Of a DNA stretch of 64,000 nt, positions 8,903-19,600 are shown in pieces. Location of the stretch: NCBI RefSeq assembly GCF_024699965.1, contig NZ_JAJOMZ010000004.1, positions 3,256,001 to 3,320,000 of the forward strand, written 5' to 3'. Position 1 is the stretch's first letter. The number at the start of each line of letters is the position of its first letter. The translations under genes and the position numbers were made by a program. This DNA comes from Flavobacterium sp. J372 (GTDB taxonomy: Bacteria > Bacteroidota > Bacteroidia > Flavobacteriales > Flavobacteriaceae). Below the pieces are notes generated by a model, which worked only from the letters and a program-made list of their open reading frames with translations, had not been told where the DNA came from and searched no databases.

Positions 8903-9254
8903 CGGTTAAGTTTTAGTCGTTTCCCTTTCTGCAATAAGCATGCTGGTCAGTCATCGCAGGCCAAGCTATAAGTAGGGGATTTCTCTTAACAGTAAGGTTA
9001 TCAAATATACTTAAAAATCAAGGGACATCCTACAAAAGTAGTGCAAAAATCAGGGTAGCGATTTTCGGAAAATTGATAGTCGAAATGCGGCAAACCGCCA
9101 GATACAGGCTTGCTTCGGGCCCTAGCTGCCTATAGCTTTGCCTGTGAATTCAAAAGCAACCGCTTGGCAATTGTCAGGCAAAAGTTCTGCTTTCCCCGGG
9201 TGAAAAATGAACTGACGAAAAAAAGTAATCAGTCACATTTAACACAACGACATC
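8903..9254. other. Intergenic region between divergent genes
   Basis: No gene is supported. It should hold the promoters of the minus-strand TPR-AraC regulator and the plus-strand lipoprotein gene. A CAGGC...GCCTG pair around 9100-9145 could form a loose hairpin. Frames within it are short and unconvincing. Confidence 0.4.
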
Positions 9255-9958
9255 ATGAAAAGTTTAAAAGTATGGCTAGTAACACTGCCATTGTTCACCA
9301 TTGCATGTACAAATGATTTTAACGACATAGAAGATGATAAAATGCCCACAGCTGTGAACGCTAAAAAATCGCTAATCACTCCCGGCAATATCTTAAATCC
9401 GTACGATTATACGGGAAGGATACATAATGACATCCTCGAAACACTTGACAGCTTAAATATTGATTCTACATCAGTCGAAGAAATTGGTTTCATAATAGAT
9501 TCCATAGCCGCTACTTATCCGGAAGCCCCTGCTACAATCGATTCTCTCGCGGGATTAACCAGTGAAATTATCTGGATTGCCAGCGACAACACGGCAATTG
9601 ATGACGTTCTTGCCGATTCATCCCTGAGCGGCACTGCGCAACTCAGCTTGTCAGGCTTCATCACATCACTGCTTTTGGCCAGTGAGGATCCCTACGATGA
9701 CCTTTACGATTTGATAGTACTGTACGAATCCTCGGTTCTTTCCAGCCTAGCTTTTACCTCGGCAGAAAAGCGTACCATTCTTACAACAACTTCAATTGCG
9801 AGATACTCCCTGTATCGCAAAAAAGAAAGGATAAGGACTGGGAGACATCAGTTGGAAGTTATGCCGCGACCGTATATGGTGCCGAAGCAAATGGATTCCT
9901 AGGGCTTAGGATGGCTGCCGCTGTCGGAGTTTACCAAAATTTCTCTCTAAACCAGTGA
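9255..9958 (+). pseudogene. Putative lipoprotein, frameshifted near the C-terminus
   Basis: The N-terminus MKSLKVWLVTLPLFTIAC is a lipoprotein signal with the acylated Cys at residue 18, so the product would be anchored in an envelope membrane. The mature part is acidic and rich in Ser, Thr and Asp. The long frame ends at 9902, but adding one A to the A6 run at 9819-9824 continues it as ...KRKDKDWETSVGSYAATVYG... to the TGA at 9956-9958, a more natural ending with a Gly/Ala-rich hydrophobic tail (FLGLRMAAAVGVYQNF). Rejoined length is about 234 residues. I do not recognise a family. It overlaps the start of the next frame by a few bases, suggesting co-expression with the small membrane protein. 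Confidence 0.55.
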
Positions 9959-9978
9959 TATTGTTTCAGCATTTTTTA

Positions 9979-10215
9979 ATGCGTAATGAGGGCAGGATTG
10001 TAAAGCTTGCTTGCATTGTCCTCATTGCGCTTAACCTAATAAGCGTGTTCTTCATTTTAGACCTCTTAGCTTGTGATGAAATTGTGAAGTATCTGGATGA
10101 TGGCGGTATTAAAAGCTCCAGTCCCAGACATTACTCATTCGCATTACTGTTAACCAGTATGCTCAATATAGTTTTCGTGCTGACCGCACTGCTGGCAAGG
10201 TATCTTCCGAAATAG
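9979..10215 (+). CDS. Small two-helix membrane protein
   Basis: 78 residues from the ATG at 9979; a GTG at 9955 that overlaps the lipoprotein stop is an alternative. Two hydrophobic segments are clear: IVKLACIVLIALNLISVFFI and LLLTSMLNIVFVLTALLARY, joined by a short polar loop (DEIVKYLDDGGIKSSS). No family recognised. The tight spacing suggests co-transcription with the lipoprotein upstream and perhaps with the AraC regulator 28 bases downstream. Confidence 0.45.
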   Translation: MRNEGRIVKLACIVLIALNLISVFFILDLLACDEIVKYLDDGGIKSSSPRHYSFALLLTSMLNIVFVLTALLARYLPK

Positions 10216-10243
10216 CTTATATACAATTTTCTTAAAATTAAAT

Positions 10244-11122
10244 ATGATGGAAATACAAAATTCTGCATCCTGGATACGGGAACTGGATGTCCATTGCCTT
10301 AAAGAAATAAAGTCGGTCCATCGTTTGAATTTGCTTTTAAAAACAACCAGGTTTTCAATGCTTCTCGTTGATTCCGGTACGATAGAATTTGTGGTAGAAC
10401 AAAAACACGTTAGCGTGTCCACCGGTCAATTTTATGTTATTCCTTACACGGCAAGAGCAGAATCAATTACAGGTAAATTACGAATTTGCGTTGTAACCTG
10501 TTCCACGGCATTTGCATATAATAGCGCAATTTCAAAGTTCGGAAGCGGGTACATAGACTTCGTCCTTATACATCGCGGTACTTTGCTAAATTTGGAAGCA
10601 GCGCAGCAAAAGCAAATGCTCTTAATTATTGAATTGCTGAAGCAAAAAGTTAGTTTTCAAAATCGCACGGCTATGCATGATGAAATTGTCGTGCTCTGCT
10701 TCAATCTTCTGTTATATGAATTTGGATTGTTACAGTACCAACTTGAAGGGGGCTACCCAATTCATCGCAGCAGGAAAGAAATACTTGTCATAAATTTCAT
10801 TGGTGTACTAAGGCAGCATTGTAGTTTGCAACATAGTGTAAAGTTCTATGCCGATCTGTTGTTTGTAAGCGCAGGTTACCTGAGTAAAGCGATCAGGGAG
10901 GTAACCGGTATGTCTGCTAAGCACTTTATTGAAATCGCGATTTTATCAGAAGCATATCTGCTTCTGGCCAATGATAACCTAACCATTTCTGAAATCAGCA
11001 CCGCGCTCAACTTCAACGATTCTTCAACTTTCAGTAACTTTTTCAAAAGATACGGCAAAATGTCCCCAACGCACTACCGGCTAACGTTACGGAACTTTGT
11101 GCAACTGCATCCAGGAAAATAG
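10244..11122 (+). CDS. AraC-family transcriptional regulator
   Basis: 292 residues, start at 10244 or the adjacent ATG at 10247. The N-terminal half is a cupin-like sensing domain (VDSGTIEFVVEQKHVSVSTG, QFYVIPYTARAESI). The C-terminal 100 residues carry the two HTH motifs of AraC proteins: YADLLFVSAGYLSKAIREVT and ISEISTALNFNDSSTFSNFF, ending with KRYGKMSPTHYR. In Bacteroidetes such stand-alone AraC proteins sit beside element cargo and respond to small molecules. The inducer is unknown. It lies 72 bases upstream of rteC on the same strand, so it may help control the element's transfer genes. Confidence 0.85.
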   Translation: MMEIQNSASWIRELDVHCLKEIKSVHRLNLLLKTTRFSMLLVDSGTIEFVVEQKHVSVSTGQFYVIPYTARAESITGKLRICVVTCSTAFAYNSAISKFGSGYIDFVLIHRGTLLNLEAAQQKQMLLIIELLKQKVSFQNRTAMHDEIVVLCFNLLLYEFGLLQYQLEGGYPIHRSRKEILVINFIGVLRQHCSLQHSVKFYADLLFVSAGYLSKAIREVTGMSAKHFIEIAILSEAYLLLANDNLTISEISTALNFNDSSTFSNFFKRYGKMSPTHYRLTLRNFVQLHPGK

Positions 11123-11194
11123 GATCTTCCCCAAATCTGCGACAATTTTATTGTAAGCCGGACACAAATTTAAAACCTATCTAAAATTTCCGCT

Positions 11195-12040
11195 ATGAAA
11201 TATTCTATAAACACAATCGTCTCAGAAATCAGAAGGAAGGAGGACAAACTGTCACTTGAAACAGAACAGCTCCTTGAAGAAGCGTACCAGATGATACAAT
11301 ATCTGAAAGAACTTTTGCATTCGACCAGGGAACATATTATAAAAGAAGGCTTCACTGATAAAACGGAGGAAATTGATTTCTTCCGAAATATCAAGCCATA
11401 CATTTTAGGCAAGCTGATTTACTACAATAAGATTTTCAGGATAGAAACTATTTGCCCTGTTCGTCGGGGAAAGATGTATCATAAGTTCTTTCTGGGCCAG
11501 TTACAGGACCTTAAACAGGAATTTAAGGAACACATTTGTGGCTCATACTTCTACAGGTATTATCGTTCGGGGCGCTGCGATCGTGATGAAGAATATTTCA
11601 CAAGAGGAAATATAAATTATCGCGATGGCCTTAATAGCTATGTATTTGAGATTGACCATCAGTTCTCCACCTATTACGATTCCAAGGCGTCGCGTATTGT
11701 TGCCAATGAATTATTATACACGTATCTGGTGACAAAAATAAATCCTGATGATACACCTGCAAACTTGTTCCAAAATCCTGACTCAACTAAAGATATCTTT
11801 TGGACAGACTCAAAAAATGCGCTTATCGAATTGATTTATGCGCTGCACGCTTCAGGGGTAATTTCGCACGGTAAAATTGGCATTCGGAAAATAACCTTTG
11901 TATTTCAAGTACTTTTTCGCGTACAGTTGGGTGATATACATCACGCCTTCCATCGTATGAAAGAGCGCACAGGCACTAAAACATCGTTTCTCGACCAATT
12001 GAAATACTCTTTGGAACATTACATGAAAAAAGGAATATAG
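11195..12040 (+). CDS. rteC: RteC-family regulator of ICE excision
   Basis: 281 residues. The sequence matches RteC proteins of CTnDOT-type elements: an N-terminal helical region, a central YYRSGRCDRDEEYFTRGNIN block, a DHQFSTYYDSKASRIVANEL block and a C-terminal helix-rich DNA-binding part (FVFQVLFRVQLGDIHHAFHR). In CTnDOT, RteC activates the excision genes. Here it is immediately followed by a strong terminator (12061-12088), and a small HTH protein gene with excisionase-like features follows at 12287. The two-component partners RteA and RteB are not seen in the window. Confidence 0.85.
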   Translation: MKYSINTIVSEIRRKEDKLSLETEQLLEEAYQMIQYLKELLHSTREHIIKEGFTDKTEEIDFFRNIKPYILGKLIYYNKIFRIETICPVRRGKMYHKFFLGQLQDLKQEFKEHICGSYFYRYYRSGRCDRDEEYFTRGNINYRDGLNSYVFEIDHQFSTYYDSKASRIVANELLYTYLVTKINPDDTPANLFQNPDSTKDIFWTDSKNALIELIYALHASGVISHGKIGIRKITFVFQVLFRVQLGDIHHAFHRMKERTGTKTSFLDQLKYSLEHYMKKGI

Positions 12041-12060
12041 CATGTGCTATTCTGTTTCAG

Positions 12061-12088
12061 GCAGTCCAGTATGGGCTGCTTTTTTTTT
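12061..12088 (+). terminator. Intrinsic terminator after rteC
   Basis: GCAGTCC (12061-12067) pairs with GGGCTGC (12073-12079) with one G.T pair and a 5-base loop, followed by a run of nine T. It lies 20 bases after the rteC stop. Confidence 0.85.
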
Positions 12089-12286
12089 ACCAATGCATGC
12101 CCATTGGCAAATGGTAGTTTCAGAAAACTATTGGATGCGAATTTTTAGTTTAAGTCCTTATTTCTTAATAGTTCCATGATGTACAGTTGATAATGTTAAA
12201 TGTGCAATGTCAATGGGCAAACCTTGGCTTTGATACCGCTTAAGGCTTAGCAACTTTGTGATGTTAAACTGATAAACGAGTTAGCT

Positions 12287-12583
12287 ATGAATATAGATAG
12301 GACAGAATTTCTTGCATGGATGCAAAAAATCATGGAACGCTTTGACATCGTGATGGAGCTCGTAGGAAACAAAAAGCAATTATCTACAGCTATTGATGGT
12401 GAAGAGCTATTGGATAATCAGGATGTACTGCAAATACTAAAAATCAGTTCTCGCTCATTACAGCGTTACCGCTCATCGGGGAGACTGCCTTATTACACTA
12501 TAAGTGGCAAGCTATATTATAAGCTGTCAGATGTAGAGCAGTTCATCAGGGAAAGTTTTAATAATAAATGGCAAAAACAGTAA
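12287..12583 (+). CDS. Helix-turn-helix (MerR/excisionase-like) protein
   Basis: 98 residues, ATG at 12287. The C-terminal half is a winged HTH of the MerR/excisionase type (LDNQDVLQILKISSRSLQRY then SGRLPYYTISGKLYYKLSDV), matching the Bacteroidetes ICE helix-turn-helix proteins next to RteC and involved in excision control. The N-terminal half is a short helix. A TTTG and an AACTTTG motif around 12229-12257 form a plausible promoter. The 90 bases after it to 12675 hold no clear gene. Confidence 0.75.
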   Translation: MNIDRTEFLAWMQKIMERFDIVMELVGNKKQLSTAIDGEELLDNQDVLQILKISSRSLQRYRSSGRLPYYTISGKLYYKLSDVEQFIRESFNNKWQKQ

Positions 12584-12674
12584 GCCAGCGAATGAAAACC
12601 GACGATGTAGAATGCCAATTTGGATTGAACAGGTGTCCAATACAATACTTTCGGCCGTATAAAACACTGAAGCT

Positions 12675-14123
12675 ATGAATGAGGTAATAAGTGAGCAGAT
12701 AAAAGTACAGGAGCAGCAACCAGAGATTTTGCTCGTACACGACAAAACTCAAAAGAAAGTAAATGCAGTAAAAGGCATCGGTAAAGACGGAACTCTGGAA
12801 ACCATTGATCCGGACAGGAAGAATCAGAATCAGTTCATGCGTGTAGACAAACATGGTGACATATTCTCAAACTTCTTCTCCAACTTCCAGAGCCAACTTA
12901 AAAACCCTACGCAATTTTCTTTCTTCAAAATTCCGGTTGAAAAGGTTGAGGAATTGGCCAGGAAGATAGAAGAATACCTACGTAACCTGACAGAGGAAGG
13001 TAAAGCTTTTTTGGAAAAGTTTATGGTAAATGGCCAGCAAGAAGATAAACAAGAAAATCAGAATATTATGGAAACTACGCAGACAAAGACCGAAACCGGG
13101 GATTATAAATTCTCTCCGGAACAGATTAATTGGGAATTTATGTCAAATTTAGGATTAAGCAAAGAGAAGCTTGAGGCGAAGAACCTTTTGGAACCATTAT
13201 TAAAAGGTTATAAAACGAACGAGTTGGTGCCTGTAAATATAAATCTTGGCTCAGCCAAAGCCTATATAGAAGCCCGTTTAGCCTTGCAAAGCAATAAGGA
13301 AGGCGAGGTTGTACTAAATATGTACCCCGTTCACAAAGAGCCGAAGGTACAATTTCCTTTCTGGGGGCATGAATTTACAAAAGAGGACAAGGAAAATTTA
13401 CTTTCTAAGGGAAATATGGGACGAGTAGTTGATTTGACGTACCCTAATAATCCTGACTTAAAAATCCCTTCGGTAATTAGTGTTGACAGATTAACCAACG
13501 AACTTGTCGCCTTTCGCACTGAGTGGATGAAAATTCCCGAAGAAATTAAAGGCGTTAAGCTTAATGATGAACAGAAGCAAACCTTAGCTGAAGGGAAGCC
13601 ACTTTTTATTGAAGGCATGACTTCAAAGAAAGGCGAGTCGTTCGACGCTTCAGTCCAATTCAATGCAGATAAAGGCCATATAGAATTTCTCTTTGACAGG
13701 AATAATGATCTTAGCCAAAAGCAAAGTAATCAGGAAGGGCAACAGGAAGCTCCTCGTGAATTCAGAGACAAAGTGCTTGACGACAAGCAATATGAAAAGT
13801 TCAAAGAAGGGCAGACCGTTTATATCGACGGGCTGGTTGATAAAAAAGGGCAAAGCTACCAAGGCTATATCACCTTTGACAAGGAGACCGGCAAGACAGA
13901 TTTTTCATTTAACAATCCTGATAAACTGAGGGAAAAAGTCCAGCCAAAAGAGGAAAACAAAACGCAGGTGGCCGTCAATTCGGAAGGTAAAACCAACGAA
14001 GCCACCAAGCATAGCAATGAACCATTGAAATCAGGCCAACAGGATCCTGACAGCAAAATTCAGCAAGAGCAAGCCCAGCAACAGGAGGATAAACCCTCCA
14101 AATCAAAAGGAAGGAAGATATAA
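12675..14123 (+). CDS. DUF4099/DUF3945 domain protein of Bacteroidetes ICEs
   Basis: 482 residues. Residues about 5-100 match the N-terminal region of these proteins (VHDKTQKKVNAVKGIGKDG...). Repeated DUF3945-type units follow, each with the pattern L(S/N)DEQKQTLAEGKPLFIEGM and YEKFKEGQTVYIDGLVDKKG. The C-terminal 70 residues are a low-complexity Gln/Glu/Lys tail. The family always occurs next to topoisomerase and helicase genes in conjugative elements, and a role in DNA processing is assumed but not known. The topoisomerase gene starts 20 bases downstream, so they are one operon. Confidence 0.8.
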   Translation: MNEVISEQIKVQEQQPEILLVHDKTQKKVNAVKGIGKDGTLETIDPDRKNQNQFMRVDKHGDIFSNFFSNFQSQLKNPTQFSFFKIPVEKVEELARKIEEYLRNLTEEGKAFLEKFMVNGQQEDKQENQNIMETTQTKTETGDYKFSPEQINWEFMSNLGLSKEKLEAKNLLEPLLKGYKTNELVPVNINLGSAKAYIEARLALQSNKEGEVVLNMYPVHKEPKVQFPFWGHEFTKEDKENLLSKGNMGRVVDLTYPNNPDLKIPSVISVDRLTNELVAFRTEWMKIPEEIKGVKLNDEQKQTLAEGKPLFIEGMTSKKGESFDASVQFNADKGHIEFLFDRNNDLSQKQSNQEGQQEAPREFRDKVLDDKQYEKFKEGQTVYIDGLVDKKGQSYQGYITFDKETGKTDFSFNNPDKLREKVQPKEENKTQVAVNSEGKTNEATKHSNEPLKSGQQDPDSKIQQEQAQQQEDKPSKSKGRKI

Positions 14124-14143
14124 CTATATACACATAAAGGATT

Positions 14144-16236
14144 ATGATAGTAGTGATTGCAGAAAAACCAAGTGTTGCACGCGAAATTGCCCTAGTGCTT
14201 GGTGCCATGGAAAAAAAAGACGGCTACTCGCAGGGAAATGGCTATCAGATAACCTGGGCTTTGGGGCATTTGGTTGCCCTTGGCATGCCGGAAGATTACG
14301 GCATTAAAGGATTTCTGGCGGAATCCCTGCCAATACTGCCAAATCCCTTCTTATTAACAGGGCGGAAAATACGCAAGGATAAGTCTTATGTTGCCGATCC
14401 GGGTGCTGCAAAACAATTGAAGGTAATCGATCATTTATTCAAGGCTTGCGAAAGTATTATTGTTGCAACAGATGCGGGACGTGAGGGAGAATTGATTTTC
14501 CGGTATATATACGATTACCTTAAATGCCAAAAACCATTTAAGCGCTTGTGGATAAGTTCACTAACTGAAAAAGCGATACGGCAAGGGTTCGCCAACCTGA
14601 AGGGAGGTAGTGAGTTCGACGGGCTTTACTCCGCTGCCCAAGGCAGAAGCAAGGGTGATTGGCTGGTAGGCATCAATTCTTCCCAAGCGCTCAGCATAAC
14701 CGCAGGCAGCGGTGTATATTCCTTGGGAAGAGTACAGACACCCACTCTCGCCATAATCTGCAAAAGGTTTTTGGAAAACAGCACTTTTAAGGCAGAAACA
14801 TATTGTCAGGTCCAATTGGGACATCAAAAGAACGGCACGGACTTTAAAAGCCTATCATTAATCAACTGGGACGGTAAAAAGGCAGCGGAAGATGTATTGA
14901 GAATGGTGCAACGCATCGGCATAGCAACTGTACTGTCAGCGGATAATAAAACCATTTCTGAACAGCCGCCGCTATTGTTTGACTTAACAGGCCTTCAAAA
15001 GGAAGCAAACAAGCAGCTTGGCCTTTCCGCAGAAGAAACGCTGAATATTGCCCAAGGCCTATATGAAAAAAATTCATCACCTATCCCCGCACTGGCAGCA
15101 AGTACATCCAGGAGGACATGTGGAGTGAAGTACCGAAACTTATAAAAGCTTTGGAAACCAGGCCATCTATTGGATCGGTGATTGGCAAGCTTAAGCTTGG
15201 GAGGCTGAATAAGCGCATAGTCAATGATATAAAAGTGACCGACCATCATGGGCTATTGGTAACCGAGAAAATTCCGATATCCTTATCAGCAATGGAAAAT
15301 TTGATCTATGATATGATTGCCCACAGGCTACTTGAAGCAGTTTCTGAAGCGTGCACTAAAAAGGTAACAGAGGTTATCCTTGAGGTGTCAGGTACTACTT
15401 TCGTCAGCAAGGGAATAGAAGTGCTGATGCCAGGCTGGCGTGCAGTAAAAGGTAGATATGACGATGAAGAAAGTGCCTCATTACAGGTCTTGCCGGAAAT
15501 TGCAGTTGGTGATGAAATCAAGATAAAAAGCACTGAAGTGCTGGAAAAGAAGACAAGTCCTCCAGCACTATATACTGATGCAAGTTTATTGGCTGCCATG
15601 GAACATGCCGGAAGAGCAATAGAGAATGAACACGAGCGAAAGGCAATCCAGCTCATTGGAATCGGCACTCCGGCTACCCGTGCGGCCATCATCGAAACGC
15701 TTTTATCAAGATCGTACATTCAGAGGACTAAGAAATCGCTTATTCCCACGGAAAAGGGACTTAAAGTTTATGACCTCGTTAAAGATAAAAGTATTTCAGA
15801 TGTGGCTATGACAGCGCAATGGGAGCTTGCTTTAGAGAAAGTTGAAAATGGCCAGCTCAGCCTGGATGTTTTTCAGCGGGAGATGGAGCAGTACGCTACG
15901 ACTATAACCGGTGAATTGCTATCGAGCACAATACATAAAGAAAAACATCCTGATCTCACCTGCCCAAAATGTAAAAAGCACAAACTTCAGTTCAGGGATA
16001 AGTTAGTCAAATGCCCTTCAGCTGACTGCAATTGGGTACAGTATCTAAAGGTCTGTGGTGTCCATTTAAACTATGCAGAAATAGAACAGTTGGTACAGGC
16101 AGGGAGAACCCACCTTATAAAAGGAATGGTTAGCAAATCCCAAAAAAATTCAATGCCTTTATCGTTCTCGGCGAGAATGCCACGACCTATTTTGAATTTG
16201 AAAAACCAGCCGGAAGAAAGGCATAAAAAAATCTAA
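14144..16236 (+). pseudogene. topB: Type IA DNA topoisomerase III, frameshifted at the catalytic tyrosine motif
   Basis: The first frame (14144-15145) starts MIVVIAEKPSVAREIALVLG, the Toprim domain, and has the acidic DAGREGELIFRYI motif near residue 110. It ends at 15145 after running out of frame. The second frame (15118-16236) continues MWSEVPKLIKALETRP and ends with a zinc-finger region (CPKCKKHKLQFRDKLVKCPS). Adding one A to the A7 run at 15066-15072 restores ...LYEKKFITYPRTGSKYIQED..., which contains the catalytic Tyr of type IA enzymes, and a single protein of about 697 residues. As read, neither half could be active. In ICEs this enzyme relaxes or decatenates transferred DNA. Downstream DUF1896 and helicase genes follow directly. 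Confidence 0.9.
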
Positions 16237-16237
16237 T

Positions 16238-16672
16238 ATGAAAACAGATCAACGAGACCTCTCTTATTTCAAACTGAGGTTAGAGGAATTGCTCAGGGCC
16301 AGTTTTCCGGAACTCGCCTGGAATACGACATTTATAAATCAGCGCGCCCAACGCGCTGCAAGCGCATACGAAGGTGCTTTTGGTTCAGGGAACTCCTATA
16401 TGCAATGTGACGAGATCGCCAATTACATCTTATTTGAAGGACTGCATTTTTCCCGCTTCGGTAGTGTTTTCAAGGTAGTATGTAATGAATTTGACACCAT
16501 TATGGCAGACGAGGAACTCTATCCGTTTGCCATGCAGATGCTGCCAGTTTGCGATCCTGTATTCATGCGGTATGAGCTGACCGATGATTTTGAAGGTAAA
16601 ACTGAATGTGACCTTCTCTACACAGAATTGACAGGAACGATACAACTCTGGATTGAAGAGAATGGCCTTTAA
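16238..16672 (+). CDS. DUF1896 family protein
   Basis: 144 residues, ATG two bases after the topoisomerase stop, and its end overlaps the start of the helicase frame at 16653. The sequence matches DUF1896: LSYFKLRLEELLRASFPELA, then ...YEGAFGSGNSYMQCDEIANY and an acidic C-terminus. The family is found only in Bacteroidetes conjugative elements between topoisomerase and the large helicase/methylase. Function unknown; the tight overlaps suggest it is translated together with both and works with them in DNA processing. Confidence 0.85.
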   Translation: MKTDQRDLSYFKLRLEELLRASFPELAWNTTFINQRAQRAASAYEGAFGSGNSYMQCDEIANYILFEGLHFSRFGSVFKVVCNEFDTIMADEELYPFAMQMLPVCDPVFMRYELTDDFEGKTECDLLYTELTGTIQLWIEENGL

Positions 16673-19600
16673 TAAAAGGGATCATCTAAAACAGAATATT
16701 GAGGCGTTACGTTTAGTTTTCTTTTTAGAGCACGAGAAACGCCAGGCTACCGAAACCGAGCGGCTACAGCTTTTGCAGTTTAGGGGTTTTGGTGGCCTAA
16801 AATTCGTTCTGAATCCCTTTGACGACCCCAATGCACTTTCACAATGGGCAAAATCCGAACAGAATCTTTTCTCGCTTACCCAGGAATTACATCAGCTTCT
16901 GAGGGAAAATTCCATTGATGATAAGCAATACCGCCGACTCACAGAGAGCATGCGGAGTTCGGTACTTACAGCCTTTTACACTCCACCGGCTGTGATTAAA
17001 GCATTAGCGGAATCTTTCGCTGAAAAAAACATCGGCTTTAATACTATTTTAGAGCCATCAGCAGGCATTGGTTCCTTTATCGAATCTTTTGCCAAATCCG
17101 GTAATAATTCGCAAAACTTCACGGCTTACGAGAAAGATCTTCTTACCGGAAAAGTCCTTGCACAGCTTTATCCCCAAAACAATATCCGGATTGCCGGTTT
17201 TGAAGAAATTCCCGACAAGGAAAGAGGCACTTATGACTTGGTGACTAGTAATATTCCCTTCGGTGATACGTCGGTATTTGACCTTGGATTTTCACGCAGC
17301 AATGATGTCGCGCGTAAACAAGGAGCCCGAAGCATCCACAATTATTTTTTTCTTAAGGGCGGTGATATGCTACGTGACGGAGGTGTTTTAGCCTACATTA
17401 CCTCACAAGGTGTGCTTGACAGCCCCAAAAATAAACCTATCAGGGAAGCTTTGATGCGGGATCATAATCTGGTATCTGCTATCCGCCTGCCTAACAATTT
17501 ATTTAGCGAATATGCGGGAACTGAGGTAGGGAGCGACCTTATCATACTACAGAAAAATAGTAACAAACAGGAACTTTCAGATAAAGAAATCCAGTTTTTA
17601 GGGACTTACCAAGCCAATGACGGAAGCCACTATAATAAGCTTTTCGCCACTATGGAATCCATTATCCATACTTCGGCCTATAAAGATACCGACATGTATG
17701 GTAAACCTGCCTGGATATACGAGCATGAAGGCGGTGTAGAAGGTATCGCCGGAGATCTTAGAAAGTTGCTTTCCATTGATTTCACAAATAATCTTACTGT
17801 CAAAAGACCAGAAATTATAGACCCCCAGATAATAAGACCGGACCCCTGAAAAACAACTCCCTGAAGAGCCCAGGCAAAAAGTTACGGAAACGGAAAATAC
17901 TTCCAACTCACAAAACCCCCTCTTTTCAGATACTCCTTCTTACGAACAGCAGTTAAGCCTGTTCGATCTTTTCGAGAGCACGCCGCAAAAACCTCCGTCT
18001 GTACAGGCTAAAACCTTACCGAAAAGGAATAATAAGAGAAGCAAGACTAAGCATCCAGGGCTCTTTGACCATTTTGCTTCCCAGCCGGATAAAGCCGCAC
18101 CTGATTTCAAAATGCAAAACAGTGAGTTGCAGTATGGAAACTTATTCTCTCAGGATAGCCCGAGTGACAACACCCCGTCAGCAAATTTTCCAATTATAAA
18201 AAATACCTTTCCTGATCCCGGTCCCTTTACCGGCGAACTACACAACTTTCATCGAGAGGACTGCCTGGTAGCTGAGAAGGGTTTTGTAGGATATCTAAAA
18301 AATGTAGATATCTATAGTAAATCTGCAATCTTTCAACCTCTGAATTTGCCGCCGACACAAAGGTTGCGTGCTATAGCTTACGTAGAGCTCCGCGATTCGT
18401 ACCACCTGCTTTACCATCGGGAAGCAGAACTAATGGTAGAGCATACTGTTGAGCGCGCTTCGTTGAACAAGCAATACGATGCTTATATCACAAGGTATGG
18501 TACACTAAACAGTGCAGAGAATATTAAACTTATAAAAACGGATACCGCAGGTAAAGAAATACCATATCTCGAACGAATGGTTGGAAACGTTGTACATAAA
18601 GCTGATATTTTTCATCAGCCTGTCAGCTTTTCTATTACAAAATTAGCTACTAACAATCCTGACGAGGCGTTGGCAGCCTCCTTAAATAAGTACGGTACTG
18701 TCCGGCTGGAATACATGTCTTCTGTTAGCACTATGGATGAAACCGATCTGAAAGCAGCGCTGCATGGCCGTATTAATTATAATCCGCTTGACACAGGATA
18801 CGAGATTTCTGAGAGGTGGATCTCGGGAAATGTTGTCGATAAAGCTGCGCAAGTCAGGCAATACCTAGAGACCAACCCTCGCGATAAGGAGGCCCGCGAG
18901 AGCTTAAAGGTGCTTGAGGAAGCGCGTCCGAATCGGATTGAATTTGACGAGCTTGATTTTAATTTGGGGGAGCGCTGGATTCCTTTAGGGATATACAATC
19001 ATTTCGCTTCCAATCTATTTGATACAGATGTTAGAATATATTATACAGAGAATACGGATGATTTTTCAATAGCGTGCGACAAAAAGAATGTACTTATCTG
19101 GGATAAATATGCTCTCAAAACCCAAAGCCGTACATATGACGGGATAGCATTGCTGAAACATGCCCTTGTCAACACCACACCGGATATCACTAAAAAAGTA
19201 ATGATTGCCGGAAATGAAGTGAAGGTTCGGGATATGGAAGCCATCCAGATGGCCAACACCAAGATTGACGAAATACGCAAGGCATTTACAGATTGGCTAT
19301 ATACGCAAAATGATGAATTTAAGGAGCGCCTGACCGATAAATATAATGACACATTCAATTGCTTTGTGCGCCCGCAATATAATGGAAGCCACCAGGATTT
19401 TCCGGGACTGGATCGTAAAGCGTTAGGCATAGATGATCTGTATCCCAGCCAGAAAGATGCTGTGTGGATGATAAAGCTCAATGGCGGAGCCATTTGCGAC
19501 CATGAGGTCGGGGCGGGAAAGACGCTAATAATGTGTGTAGCTTCTCAAGAGATGAAACGGTTGGGATTAGTCCATAAACCAATGATTATAGGGTTGAAAG

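Noticed and set aside
9110..9316. A 68-codon plus-strand frame upstream of the lipoprotein
   Set aside because: It overlaps the lipoprotein signal peptide in another frame and shows no protein-like pattern.
12098..12219. TGCCCATTG and CAATGGGCA as a regulatory inverted repeat
   Set aside because: The two 9-base arms are about 105 bases apart and not obviously conserved; too weak to call.
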